From NCBI RefSeq assembly GCF_026420845.1, contig NZ_JAOWCB010000001.1, positions 124,001-188,000 of the forward strand: 64,000 bases of DNA, written 5' to 3'. Numbering within the stretch: the stretch's first letter is position 1; each line of letters starts with the position of its first letter. Under the pieces are notes generated by a model. It was not told where the DNA came from. It did no database searches and was given only the letters and a program-made list of their open reading frames with translations. This stretch comes from Streptomyces sp. PR69 (lineage in GTDB: Bacteria > Actinomycetota > Actinomycetes > Streptomycetales > Streptomycetaceae). A program made the position numbers and the translations under genes. This document shows, piece after piece, positions 1-8,667 of the stretch.

Positions 1-36
1 GGCAGTCTTGAAGCCTTGGCGGCCTTGATCGCGTAG
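1..36 (+). CDS. Possible 3' end of an upstream CDS (partial)
   Basis: Frame 1 from the first base reads an uninterrupted tail (GSLEALAALIA) ending in TAG at 34-36, just before the ribosome-binding site of the antiporter gene. It could be the end of a gene lying left of the window. Eleven residues are too few to name a family, and an open stretch this short can arise by chance in GC-rich DNA. Confidence 0.25.
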   Translation, partial: GSLEALAALIA

Positions 37-62
37 GGCTTCGAACCGCCGGAGGGCGCACC

Positions 63-1649
63 GTGGACCAACTGGCCCTGCTGTTCACACTGTTGCTGGG
101 CGCGGTGGTGACGGTGCCGCTGGGGGAGCGCCTTGGGCTGCCCGCGCCGGTGCTGATGACGCTCGTCGGGATCGTGCTGGCCTATCTGCCGTTCGTGCCG
201 ACCGTGGAACTGCCGCCCGAGTACATCCTGCCGCTGGTGCTGCCTCCCCTCCTCTACGCCGCGGCGCAGCGCACCTCCTGGCGGCAGTTCACCGCCCATG
301 TGCGGCCCATTCTGCTGCTCGCGGTGGCGCTGGTGTTCGTGACGACCGCGGCGGTCGCAGCCGTGGCCAACGCGGTCGTGCCGGGGCTGCCCCTCGCCGC
401 GGCGGTGGCGCTCGGCGCGCTCGTCGCACCGCCGGACCCGGTCGCCGCGACCGCCGTCGCCGGATCGCTCGGGCTGCCCCGCCGGCTGGTCTCCCTCCTG
501 GAGGGCGAGGGGCTCTTCAACGACGTGACGGCGATCGTGCTCTACCACGTCGCGATCGCCGCCGCCGTGACCGGGACGTTCTCCTGGCCGGAGGCGGCCG
601 GGGAACTGGTGCTGTCGGCGGTCGTGGCCGCGGCCGTCGGACTGGCGCTCGGCTGGCTCGCCAACCGGCTGATGGGGTGGCTGGGCGACGCCACCCTGCA
701 GACCGGGCTGTCGCTGATGGTGCCGTTCGCCGCCTATGTGCTGGCGGAGGAGCTGCACGGCTCCGGAGTTCTCGCCGTGCTCACCGTGGCACTCTTCCTC
801 GCCGAATACGCCGCCGACGCCGACGATGTGATGGGCCGGCTGACCGGCAACGCCTTCTGGCAGATCGTCGACACCCTGGTGACCGGGGTGGCGTTCGGGC
901 TCGTCGGACTGGAACTGCGGGGCGTCTTCGGCACGGCCGACGGTCGGGAGCTGACGATGCTGGGCTGGGCCGCGGCCGTCATCGGCGTCGTGGTCGGCGT
1001 ACGGCTGATGTGGCTGCTGCCGGCGACCCGGCTCGCCCAGCGGATGCGCGGCGGGCGCGACGTCACCGAGGACATCCCGGTGAGCTGGCGCGAGACCGTC
1101 GTCATGTGGTGGTCGGGGATGCGGGGCGTGGCCTCCGTTGCCCTGGCGCTGGCGATTCCGCTGCGTACGGACACGGGGGAGCCGTTCCCCGCCCGAGACG
1201 AGATCATCTTCATTGCGTTCGCGGTCATCCTGGTCACCCTTGTCTGCCAGGGGCTGACCCTGCCGTGGCTGGTCAAACGCCTCGGAGTACGCGCGGACGC
1301 CGACGCCGAGCGCGACTTCGAGCGCAGCCTGGCCCTGCGCGCCGCGAAGGCCGCGAAGCGGCGGCTGAAAGAGATCGAGACGGTGGAGGACCTGCCGGAG
1401 GAGATCGGTGAGCGGCTGCTGCGGGGTGCGTACGACATCGGTGCGCGGATCAGCCCCGACATCCTCGACGAGGAACGCCGCGAGTGGTTCGCACAACGGG
1501 CGGACCGGGCGAAGACGGTGCACCGGATCCAGCGGGAGATGCTGTCCGCCGCGCGCCACGAGGTGCTTGCGGCGCGCAGCGAGGCGGGGGCGGATCCGGG
1601 GGTTGTGGACCGGGTGCTGAGGCATTTGGATGTGCGCAGCATGCGGTGA
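63..1649 (+). CDS. Na+/H+ antiporter, CPA1 family
   Basis: A 528-aa polytopic membrane protein expected to exchange cytoplasmic Na+ (or K+) for external protons. About 12 hydrophobic segments fill residues 1-410. The CPA1 hallmarks are present: a DPVAATAV segment near residue 125 and LEGEGLFNDVTAIVLY around residues 149-164, which carry the ion-binding and unwound-helix region. A hydrophilic, charged tail of about 110 residues follows and is probably cytoplasmic and regulatory. Translation starts at GTG with GGAGG seven bases upstream. The gene is followed by a repeat-rich intergenic stretch, so it is probably monocistronic or the last gene of a unit starting outside the window. Family assignment is firm; ion specificity cannot be read from sequence. 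Confidence 0.93.
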   Translation: MDQLALLFTLLLGAVVTVPLGERLGLPAPVLMTLVGIVLAYLPFVPTVELPPEYILPLVLPPLLYAAAQRTSWRQFTAHVRPILLLAVALVFVTTAAVAAVANAVVPGLPLAAAVALGALVAPPDPVAATAVAGSLGLPRRLVSLLEGEGLFNDVTAIVLYHVAIAAAVTGTFSWPEAAGELVLSAVVAAAVGLALGWLANRLMGWLGDATLQTGLSLMVPFAAYVLAEELHGSGVLAVLTVALFLAEYAADADDVMGRLTGNAFWQIVDTLVTGVAFGLVGLELRGVFGTADGRELTMLGWAAAVIGVVVGVRLMWLLPATRLAQRMRGGRDVTEDIPVSWRETVVMWWSGMRGVASVALALAIPLRTDTGEPFPARDEIIFIAFAVILVTLVCQGLTLPWLVKRLGVRADADAERDFERSLALRAAKAAKRRLKEIETVEDLPEEIGERLLRGAYDIGARISPDILDEERREWFAQRADRAKTVHRIQREMLSAARHEVLAARSEAGADPGVVDRVLRHLDVRSMR

Positions 1650-1703
1650 GGGTCTTGCGGGGTTTTCCCCTCTCCTCCCCTGCACCCTGGGGGCGTGGGC
1701 CCC

Positions 1704-1752
1704 CTTCCCGTAACTGGGGGCTCCGCCCCCAGACCCCCCTTCGGGGGGAGGG
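1704..1752 (+). repeat. Dispersed intergenic repeat with hairpin core (copy A)
   Basis: The sequence CCCTTCCCGTAACTGGGG runs into a perfect 8-bp hairpin (CTGGGGGC-tcc-GCCCCCAG at 1714-1732). The same block recurs at about 19905-19945 in this orientation and, inverted, at about 2060-2125 and 42710-42760. It follows the antiporter stop and may also act as a terminator. Confidence 0.7.
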
Positions 1753-1909
1753 GCTGCCGGGCTGCCGCCCCGCGCCCCATGGGCGGCAGCTTCGCGCCGC
1801 CCCCTCGGTATGTCCTCCGGACGGGCTGGAATTGACCTGCGCCCAGTTCCAGCCCCGTCGGCAACTCAGGCGCACACCCAAGCCCCGCCTGAGGGAGTCT
1901 GGGGCGCGG

Positions 1910-2068
1910 GAGCCAGAAACCCAGTCTCGCTGGCGTTTGAGGCGTGAGGCTGCGCTTCCCAGCCTCGCCGTTTGAGGGCGCGGGGCCGGAAACCCAGCCT
2001 TGCCGGGGCCTGAGGCGCGGGATCCGGAAACCCAGCCTCGCCGGCGATTGAGGCGCGGGGGTTCGGGG
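1910..2068. repeat. Four degenerate copies of a Streptomyces-type intergenic repeat
   Basis: Imperfect repeats share the core AAACCCAGCCTCGCCGG followed by CGATTGAGGCGCGGG, spaced about 40 nt apart. Related units occur near 20480-20560 and 31334-31365. Open frames across this block translate to low-complexity Arg/Pro/Gly sequence with no family resemblance, so I treat the whole interval 1650-2153 as non-coding repeat DNA. Confidence 0.65.
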
Positions 2069-2125
2069 GCGGAGCCCCCGTACGGGGGCTGGGGCGGAGC
2101 CCCAGTTACGGGAAGGGGCGGGGTG
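2060..2125 (-). repeat. Dispersed intergenic repeat with hairpin core (copy B, inverted)
   Basis: Two stacked hairpins (CGGGGGC-ggagcCCCCG type and CTGGGGC-gga-GCCCCAG) followed by TTACGGGAAGG form an inverted copy of the element at 1704-1752. It lies just past the stop of the MscS-type gene and could terminate its transcript. Confidence 0.6.
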
Positions 2126-2153
2126 GGGGGATCACCCCCCGCCGCAGGCGGGC

Positions 2154-3254
2154 TCAGTCGCGGCTCGGGACCGGCGGCGGCCCGCCCGACGCGCCCAAGC
2201 CCCCGGGGCCCCCGGGAGGCTCCACGGCGAGCGCCGTGGCAATGCGCGGCAGCGCGTAAGGATGCTCCTCGGCAAGCCACGTGATCATCCGCTCCCGCAC
2301 CTCACACCGCGCTGTCCAGATGTCGCTCCCGTCCTTCGCCGTCATCATCGCCCGCACCTGCATCGTGTGCGGCGTCGTGTCCGTGACGAGCAGGCTCCAC
2401 CCGCGGCCGTCCCAGGCCGCGCACTCGCCGAGGATCTCGCGCAGCTTCTCGCGCATCAGCGCCACCGGCGCACGGTGGTCGAGGTGGAAGAAGACGGTGC
2501 CGGTCATCTCGGGGCTGACGCGCGACCAGTTCTCGAACGGCTTGCTGGTGAAGTAGGACACGGGCATCGTGATGCGCCGCTCGTCCCAGGTCCGTACGGA
2601 CAGGAACGTCAGCGTCACCTCCTCGATGACGCCCCACTCCCCGTCCACCACCACCGTGTCCCCGATGCGCACCATGTCGCCGAAGGCGATCTGGAAGCCG
2701 GAGAAGAGATTCCCCAGCGTGGACTGGGCCGCGACGCCCGCGATGATGCCGATGATGCCCGCGGACGCCAGCACGGACGCCCCGAACTTCTCCATGCCGG
2801 GGAAGGTCAGCAGCATCGCCGCGATCGCCACCACCACGATCAGCGCGGTGACGACCCGCATCAGCAGGGTGACCTGGGTGCGCACCCGCCGCAGCCGGGC
2901 CGCGTCGCGCGTCGTGGCGGCATAGCGGGCGTACGCCGACTCCACGGCCGCCGAAATGATCCGCACCACCAGCCAGGCCCCGGCCGCGATCAGCACCAGG
3001 GTCAGGGCGTGGCCGATGCCCGCGCGGTGGTCTCCGATCCACTTCCAGTGGATCTGCAGATAGGACCCGCGCAGCAGACCGGTCAGCACGACCACCTGGA
3101 GGGGCAGCCGGCAGCGGCGCAGCAGATCCCACAGCGGGGTCTCGGGGTGGCGGGCGTCGGCACGGCGCAGCAGCCGGTCCACGGCCCAGCCGAGCAGCAG
3201 GGTGAGGACGACCGAGCCGCCGACGACGCCCAGAGGGCGCAGGACGTTCTCCAT
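2154..3254 (-). CDS. Mechanosensitive ion channel family protein (MscS-like)
   Basis: A 366-aa membrane protein of the MscS superfamily, expected to release solutes when membrane tension rises after osmotic downshock. About four hydrophobic segments precede the conserved pore/beta-domain signature: TLGNLFSGFQIAFGD, then IGDTVVVDGEWGVIEEV, then ITMPVSYF around residues 195-270. It is longer at the N-terminus than E. coli MscS (286 aa) and resembles actinobacterial MscS-like proteins. The frame stays open far upstream of the chosen ATG at 3254, but that extension is antisense to the hydrolase gene and low-complexity. The start chosen (MENVLRPLG) lies 30 bp from the divergent gene at 3285, so the two promoters must overlap in a very short space. 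Confidence 0.88.
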   Translation of the reverse strand: MENVLRPLGVVGGSVVLTLLLGWAVDRLLRRADARHPETPLWDLLRRCRLPLQVVVLTGLLRGSYLQIHWKWIGDHRAGIGHALTLVLIAAGAWLVVRIISAAVESAYARYAATTRDAARLRRVRTQVTLLMRVVTALIVVVAIAAMLLTFPGMEKFGASVLASAGIIGIIAGVAAQSTLGNLFSGFQIAFGDMVRIGDTVVVDGEWGVIEEVTLTFLSVRTWDERRITMPVSYFTSKPFENWSRVSPEMTGTVFFHLDHRAPVALMREKLREILGECAAWDGRGWSLLVTDTTPHTMQVRAMMTAKDGSDIWTARCEVRERMITWLAEEHPYALPRIATALAVEPPGGPGGLGASGGPPPVPSRD

Positions 3255-3284
3255 GGCTCCGAAACTAACTGGCAGGATGGCCGA

Positions 3285-3854
3285 ATGAACATCGTGCTTT
3301 TCCATTCGGTCTACGGTCTGCGCCCGGCCGTGCACGCAGCGGCTGACCGGCTGCGCGCCGCCGGGCACCAGGTGCGCGTGCCCGACCTGTACGAAGGCCA
3401 AACCGCCGAATCCGTCGAGGCGGGCCAGGCTATCAAGGACCGGATCGGCACGGAGGAGCTGCTGCACCGGGCGATCGCGGCGGCCGCCCCGCACTCGGAC
3501 GAGGGGCTGGTGTACGCCGGGTTCTCGCTCGGCGCGGCGATCGCGCAGAATCTCGCCCTGGGCGACGAGAAGGCACGAGGGCTGCTGCTTCTGCACGGCA
3601 CCTCGGACCTGGCGGAGGGGGCGACGGTCGACGAGCTGCCCGTACAGCTCCATGTCGCGTCCCCGGACCCGTTCGAGCCGGACGACTGGCTGAGCGCGTG
3701 GTATCTGCGGATGCAGCGGACCGGCGCGGATGTGGAGATCTACCGCTATCAGGGGGCGGGGCACCTCTACACCGACCCCGATCTCCCGGACTACGACGCG
3801 GGCGCCGCCGATCTGACGTGGCGTACGGCGCTGGGCTTCCTCGCCACCCTCTAG
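3285..3854 (+). CDS. Dienelactone hydrolase-family alpha/beta hydrolase
   Basis: A 189-aa cytosolic alpha/beta hydrolase. The nucleophile elbow is GFSLGA (around residues 81-86), so the nucleophile is Ser rather than the Cys of classical dienelactone hydrolase. The catalytic His is likely in GAGHLYTD near residue 160, and the acid is probably one of the Asp residues of SPDPFEPDD. The N-terminal MNIVLFHSVYG matches DLH-family proteins. The length is normal for the small DLH clade. The substrate is unknown. It is divergent from the MscS-type gene and convergent with the kinase gene, ending 10 bp from its stop. Confidence 0.85.
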   Translation: MNIVLFHSVYGLRPAVHAAADRLRAAGHQVRVPDLYEGQTAESVEAGQAIKDRIGTEELLHRAIAAAAPHSDEGLVYAGFSLGAAIAQNLALGDEKARGLLLLHGTSDLAEGATVDELPVQLHVASPDPFEPDDWLSAWYLRMQRTGADVEIYRYQGAGHLYTDPDLPDYDAGAADLTWRTALGFLATL

Positions 3855-3864
3855 CGGCCGTCTC

Positions 3865-5502
3865 TCAGGGATAGCTGCAGCGGCCGCTGACCCCGCCTCC
3901 CGTCGCCGGGGCGCAGAGGTACTGACGGTCGGACTCACGGTGGCTCAGAAACCGGCCCACGCACTCGTTCCGTGTGGCCAGCCCTTTGCCCTGGCACCAG
4001 GAGACCGCCTGTGCGCCGTCGTCGAAGCCGGGGACGTAGAACATCCAGTACCCCGCGCGCAGCGAGGCGTACGCGCCGCTGTCGAGGTAGCGGGCGTTGT
4101 CGACGCCCTTGTCGCGCAGGGCCCTGGCCTGGCGCTCGCGGGCGGCCGTGCCCGACGACTTGGGGACGGAGGCGAGCTGGGCGACCCAGCTGTCGGCCAG
4201 TCCGTCGCCGCCGTCCTCGCCCGGCGTCGACGGACGCTCTGCCGGATCCTCGCTCGGCGTCGGCGTCGGCGTCGGCGTCGGTGTGGGCGTGGGTGTCGGG
4301 GACGGCGGTGTGGTGGCAGGCGTCGGCAGCGGTGAGCTGAGGGGCGACGAGGTGGCCGTCCCGCCGCCGTTCCCGTTCGCCCCGTTCGACCCGGCCTCCG
4401 GGCCGCCGCCCGGCTCCCGCAGCGCGAACACCAGCGCCGTCGCCGCCACGACGGCCACGGCGACCGCCGCGGCCGCGGCGATGAACGGGGTACGGCTCCG
4501 GGGCCGAGGGTACGGCTCCGCGGCCGTCGTCGGTGTGGGCGTGGGCGCGGGTGCGGGCGGCGGTGTGGGTGCGGGGCCGGGCGTGGGCGGCCCGGGCGGC
4601 GGCCCCGGCGGTCGTACGAGCGAGGTCCGCGTCGGCTGTGCCCACGGCGGCGGCGCCGGGTGCGGGGACACCCCGGACTCCGCCTGCGCCAGCATCGCGT
4701 CGAGCCGTGCCCCGTCCGGCCGGGCCGCCGGATCGCGTACCAGCAGGGCCTGGAGCACCGGCGCGAGCGGACCGGAGCGCACCGGCGGCGGAACCGGGTC
4801 GTCCAGCACGGCGGCCAGCGTGGCCAGCGTTGTGTCCCGGCGCAGCGGACTGACGCCCTCCACGCACACATAGAGCAGCAGCCCCAGCGACCACAGATCG
4901 GAGGCGGGGGCGTCGTCGCCCCGGCCGCGGATGCGCTCCGGGGCGATGTACTCGGGAGAGCCGATGAGCTCGCCCGTCGCCGTGAGCGAGGAAGAGCCCT
5001 GCAGCGCCGCGATGCCGAAGTCCGTCAGCACGGCGGAACCGTCGGCGCGCAGCAGCACATTGGCGGGTTTGACGTCCCGGTGCGCGATCCCCGCCGTGTG
5101 CGCGGCGCGCAGCGCGGACAGCACCTGGCGTCCGATGCGCGCCGCCTCCTGCGGGGCGATCGGGCCGGAGGCGATCCGGTCCTGGAGGGTGTCGCCGGGC
5201 AGCAGCTCCATGACCAGCCAGGGGTGGCCGGACGGGCCGTCGCCCTCGACGATGTGATGGATGGTCACCACATGCGGATGGCTGAGGCGGGCCAGGGCGC
5301 GCGCCTCGCGCAGCACCCGCTCCCGGAGCACGACGGCCTGTTCCGCCGTGGTGGCGGTCGGGTCCGGGGGACGCACCTCCTTGAGAGCCACCTCGCGGTG
5401 CAGGGCGGTGTCCCAGGCCCGCCACACGGTGCCCATCCCGCCGCTGCCGAGCCGCTCCCGCAGCTCGAACCTCTCGTCGATCACGTCCCCCGGCGCACTC
5501 AT
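3865..5502 (-). CDS. Membrane-anchored serine/threonine protein kinase (Hanks type)
   Basis: A 545-aa bacterial Ser/Thr kinase. Residues 1-270 form the kinase domain: glycine loop GSGGMGTVW (about 19-27), VALKE with the ATP-binding Lys, catalytic loop HRDVKPANVLL (about 143-153), DFG (about 163) and the activation-segment end GSPEYIAPER. A Pro/Thr-rich juxtamembrane linker is followed by one transmembrane helix at about 338-362, then a (TP)n stalk. The extracellular C-terminal domain of about 110 residues begins WVAQLASVP and includes three Cys. It looks SPOR-like but lacks the PASTA repeats of PknB. That suggests sensing at the envelope; the ligand is unknown. The start ATG at 5502 gives the canonical N-terminus. 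Confidence 0.92.
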   Translation of the reverse strand: MSAPGDVIDERFELRERLGSGGMGTVWRAWDTALHREVALKEVRPPDPTATTAEQAVVLRERVLREARALARLSHPHVVTIHHIVEGDGPSGHPWLVMELLPGDTLQDRIASGPIAPQEAARIGRQVLSALRAAHTAGIAHRDVKPANVLLRADGSAVLTDFGIAALQGSSSLTATGELIGSPEYIAPERIRGRGDDAPASDLWSLGLLLYVCVEGVSPLRRDTTLATLAAVLDDPVPPPVRSGPLAPVLQALLVRDPAARPDGARLDAMLAQAESGVSPHPAPPPWAQPTRTSLVRPPGPPPGPPTPGPAPTPPPAPAPTPTPTTAAEPYPRPRSRTPFIAAAAAVAVAVVAATALVFALREPGGGPEAGSNGANGNGGGTATSSPLSSPLPTPATTPPSPTPTPTPTPTPTPTPSEDPAERPSTPGEDGGDGLADSWVAQLASVPKSSGTAARERQARALRDKGVDNARYLDSGAYASLRAGYWMFYVPGFDDGAQAVSWCQGKGLATRNECVGRFLSHRESDRQYLCAPATGGGVSGRCSYP

Positions 5503-5542
5503 GGCGTCAGGCTAGAGGATCCTCCAGCCGCCTGCTGCCCGG

Positions 5543-6556
5543 TCAGCTCGACCGGTACGCGGCCCAGTGCTCCTGCATCCGCTGCACCTGGCCGGAGGTG
5601 AACTGGTACATGCAGGAGTCGTAGGTGTAGTCCATGAAGTTGTGGATCGGGTCCACACCGGGCTTGCGGGGGCAGGAGTCGCGGCCGACCGGGCACTCGA
5701 ACGCGGGGCTCTCCTCGGGCGCGGTGTCGTCGACGTAGTCGCCCCTGCCATTGCAGCCGCCCTGGAAGGTGTGGTAGAGCCCCATCCAGTGGCCGACTTC
5801 ATGGGTGCCGGTGTCACCCTCGTTGTAGTTTTCGGCCGAGCCGCCGGGGAGCGACTCGTCGAGGACGACCACTCCGTCGTCCTTCGGGTGGGACCGGTAG
5901 TCGGTCGGGAAGGTGGCCCAGCCGAGGAGCCCGTCGCTGAGGTTGGCGGTGTAGAAGTTCAGCGTGCCCGCGCCGCCCTTGCGCAGCGAGGACTTCATGG
6001 CCGCCTCCTCGTCGGAGCCGGGCGCCAGGTCGTTGTACCAGGACGCGTTGTCCGTGTAGTCCGTGCTCTCCAGCATGAACTCGAAGCGCGAGTCGGCGTT
6101 GCCTTCGCCCTCGCCGCCGAAGGCCGAGTTGAGCACCTGCATCTGCTTGCCGATGTCGGCGGCGGTCAGCTTGCCGGTCGCGCCGTCGTGGATGACGTGG
6201 AAGTAGACGGGGACGGTGGTCACACCGGCCGGTGCGGTCAGCCCGCGGGCATTGGTCCGTATCGCGTCGAGCTTCTTTCTGAGGTCCGCCTCCATCGCCT
6301 TGGCCTTGGCCGCGCTGACCTCGTTGGGCTCATGGGCGTGCGCGCTGCCGGGCCGTGACTCGCGGGCCGCGGAGGCGGCTGCGCCGCCGTGCTCGTCCGC
6401 ACCCTCGACGCACTCCTCCGCGGCCGTCGCCGGCGGCTGGGCGGCGGCGATTCCGGACGGGGCCGACAGGGGGACGAGCGCCAGGGTTCCGGCCATGACG
6501 GCGGTGCCGAGCGCCCTGCGGCGCAGACGGGGGGATATTCGGGCAAGCACACGCAT
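5543..6556 (-). CDS. Secreted zinc metalloprotease (M43/pappalysin-like)
   Basis: A 337-aa secreted protease. A basic n-region and hydrophobic core ([20 protein letters not shown], ending near AAA at about 38) make a Sec signal peptide. The catalytic motif [11 protein letters not shown] (residues about 251-261) fits HExxHxxGxxH, with a downstream Met in the sequence [11 protein letters not shown] forming the Met-turn. This is the metzincin M43 arrangement. Paired Cys flank the active site ([20 protein letters not shown]). It is separated by 40 bp from the kinase gene and could be co-transcribed with it. AGGAG lies just upstream of the ATG. The physiological substrate is unknown. Confidence 0.9.
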   Translation of the reverse strand: MRVLARISPRLRRRALGTAVMAGTLALVPLSAPSGIAAAQPPATAAEECVEGADEHGGAAASAARESRPGSAHAHEPNEVSAAKAKAMEADLRKKLDAIRTNARGLTAPAGVTTVPVYFHVIHDGATGKLTAADIGKQMQVLNSAFGGEGEGNADSRFEFMLESTDYTDNASWYNDLAPGSDEEAAMKSSLRKGGAGTLNFYTANLSDGLLGWATFPTDYRSHPKDDGVVVLDESLPGGSAENYNEGDTGTHEVGHWMGLYHTFQGGCNGRGDYVDDTAPEESPAFECPVGRDSCPRKPGVDPIHNFMDYTYDSCMYQFTSGQVQRMQEHWAAYRSS

Positions 6557-6741
6557 GCTGGCTCCTCGCGGGGGGTTGGGACGAGGGTTTTCCTCGCCGT
6601 GGCGGGGAGATTACGTGGCCATGCCAGGTGTCGATGAGAAGTGATCTGGCCCAATCAATCGTGTGGTGAAACGGGCCATTCGGGAGAAAACTTTTGGGTG
6701 CTCCAAGGTTTGAGGCAAGGACGTAACAAAGGCGGAAACAG

Positions 6742-6789
6742 CGGCGGGTGGTGTGTCCGCATTCGGGACGCGGAACACGCCACCCGCCG
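6742..6789 (-). terminator. Probable terminator downstream of phoD
   Basis: A 10-bp inverted repeat (CGGCGGGTGG paired with CCACCCGCCG) with a partly paired interior (GTGTCC / GGAACAC) sits about 50 bp past the phoD stop. It has no U-run, as is usual in Streptomyces. Confidence 0.65.
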
Positions 6790-6840
6790 TAGCGATGTGA
6801 TCGCCCGTTAACAAGCCGTGGTGTGGCCGAAAGTGAACTC

Positions 6841-8496
6841 TCAGCGAACCGGGTGGTACGCGCGCTCGACGCGCTGGGTGCCGGAGCGCGTTTGGTAGGA
6901 CCGGGTCCACTCGGCGGTCGCGTCCGGGTCGGTGCGGTCGGACAGGACGTAGTAGTCCATCTGCGAGCGCTCGGCGGTGACGTCGAGCACGCCGTAGCCG
7001 TGGTGGTCCATGTCGATCCACTTCACATGGCGGTTGGCGGCCTTGACGGCGGCTGAGGCGATCAGGGAGACGGTGTTCTCCGGAACCCCCAGGAGGTCGT
7101 CCAGATTGTCGGACGTCACCGAGGTGACGACGAACTCGGCGGCCGCGGACTCGGACCACGGGTAGGTCGCGGCCCTGACCGGGACGTCGTTCGCCCACGC
7201 CATATGGATGTCGCCGGTCAGGAAGACGGTGTTCTGGATGCCGCGCTGCGTCAGATGCGTCAGCAGCTCCCTGCGGTCGGCCGTGTAGCCGTCCCACTGG
7301 TCGACATTGAGGGCCAGCCCCTCCTTGGGCAGGCCCAGCAGCTCGGCGATCGGCTCCAGCAGATAGGCGGGGACCGAGCCGAAGGCGACCGGCGAGATCA
7401 TCACCGAGGTGCCCACCAGCTTCCACGAGGCGTCGGAGGACGCGAGGCCCGCCTTCAGCCAGTCGAGCTGGGCGCGGCCCGTGATGGTGCGGTCCGGGTC
7501 GTCGACGTCGCCGTTGCCGAACGACGACTGCTGCGACCGGAAGGAGCGCAGATCGAGCAGATGCAGATCGGCGAGCTTGCCGAAGCGCAGCCGGCGGTAG
7601 ACGGTGCCCTCGGTGGAGGCGCGCACCGGCATCCACTCGAAGTACGCCTGGCGCGCGGCCGCGGCGCGCTCCGCCCAGTCGCCCTCCGTGCCCGGGGTGT
7701 GGTTCTCCGCACCGCCCGACCAGGCGTCGTTGGCTATCTCATGGTCGTCCCAGATGGCGATCAGCGGATGCGCGGCGTGCACGGCCTGCAGATCCGGGTC
7801 GGTCTTGTACGTGCCGTGGCGCAGCCGGTAGTCGGCCAGCGTGAGGATCTCGTGCTTCGGCTCGTGCTGCCGGACGACCTTGTCCTCGGCGGGGAAGCCC
7901 CCGGTGGCGTACTCGTAGATGTAGTCGCCGAGGTGGAGCACGGCGTCCAGGTCGGAGCGGGCGGCGAGTTGGCGGTACGCGGAGAAGTACCCGGCTTCCC
8001 AGTTGGCGCAGGAGACCACGCCGAAACGCACCCCGGGGGCCGCGGCGTCCGCGGCGGGGGCGGTACGGGTCCGGCCGACGGTGGAGACGGCACTCCCCGC
8101 GAGGAAGCGAAAGTAATAGTCGCTCGCCTGGCGCAAACCCCTTACGTCCACCTTGACAGTGTGGTCGGCGCCGGCCCGGGAGACGGCCGTGCCCCGGGCG
8201 ACCACCCGGGTGAAGCCCTTGTCCTCCGCGACCTCCCAACGGACCTCGGTGTCCGGCCCCTTGCCCGAGCCCGGCACGGCGTCGGGGGTGGGGGTGACAC
8301 GGGTCCACAGCAGTACGCCGTCGGGAAGCGGGTCGCCGGAGGCGACGCCATGACGGAACGAGGGGCCCTGGTCCACGGCGTGTGCGGCCGTGGACGACGC
8401 GGCGGCCGCAAGAGCGGGGGCGGCGACGACAGCGGTGGCGGCAGCGGCCTTGACGACCGTGCGGCGGCTCGGAGTTGACTCAATCCTGTGGGTCAC
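6841..8496 (-). CDS. phoD: Alkaline phosphatase D (PhoD), Tat-secreted
   Basis: A 551-aa extracellular phosphodiesterase/phosphomonoesterase of the PhoD family, releasing phosphate from esters. The N-terminus carries a twin-arginine signal ([10 protein letters not shown] followed by an Ala-rich core ending AHA), consistent with Tat export of a pre-folded metalloenzyme. Family motifs are visible: [52 protein letters not shown] and [10 protein letters not shown], which supply Fe3+/Ca2+ ligands. The frame continues to an ATG at 8601, but GTG at 8496 gives the usual short n-region before the RR motif; no strong RBS is evident there. In Streptomyces phoD is normally PhoP-controlled. I did not find a convincing PHO box in the 170 bp upstream. 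Confidence 0.92.
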   Translation of the reverse strand: MTHRIESTPSRRTVVKAAAATAVVAAPALAAAASSTAAHAVDQGPSFRHGVASGDPLPDGVLLWTRVTPTPDAVPGSGKGPDTEVRWEVAEDKGFTRVVARGTAVSRAGADHTVKVDVRGLRQASDYYFRFLAGSAVSTVGRTRTAPAADAAAPGVRFGVVSCANWEAGYFSAYRQLAARSDLDAVLHLGDYIYEYATGGFPAEDKVVRQHEPKHEILTLADYRLRHGTYKTDPDLQAVHAAHPLIAIWDDHEIANDAWSGGAENHTPGTEGDWAERAAAARQAYFEWMPVRASTEGTVYRRLRFGKLADLHLLDLRSFRSQQSSFGNGDVDDPDRTITGRAQLDWLKAGLASSDASWKLVGTSVMISPVAFGSVPAYLLEPIAELLGLPKEGLALNVDQWDGYTADRRELLTHLTQRGIQNTVFLTGDIHMAWANDVPVRAATYPWSESAAAEFVVTSVTSDNLDDLLGVPENTVSLIASAAVKAANRHVKWIDMDHHGYGVLDVTAERSQMDYYVLSDRTDPDATAEWTRSYQTRSGTQRVERAYHPVR

Positions 8497-8601
8497 GGCC
8501 GGAAAGACTACTGACCAGTACGTCGAATAGGCGAGGGACCGGACAGAATTCGCAGAGCCGTAAGTCGCCGTACAGCTTGCCGCTTGAAGCATCCGGAACA
8601 C

Positions 8602-8635
8602 GCGAGCAGCCCCCGGAGGGCCGGGGGCTGCTCGC
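8602..8635 (-). terminator. Terminator downstream of the DsbA-like gene
   Basis: A perfect 15-bp stem (GCGAGCAGCCCCCGG and its complement) with loop AGGG lies 33 bp beyond the stop at 8668. It would separate the thioredoxin-fold gene from phoD. Confidence 0.85.
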
Positions 8636-8667
8636 TGCGAATTGCTAAGCGGAGGCCGGTTACGCGA

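Noticed and set aside
734..1864. 376-aa minus-strand open frame antisense to the antiporter gene
   Set aside because: Arg/Ser/Pro-rich, follows the GC3 shadow of the plus-strand gene and has no family resemblance.
8497..8667. Search for PHO boxes upstream of phoD
   Set aside because: No pair of GTTCACC-like direct repeats could be recognised in this interval.
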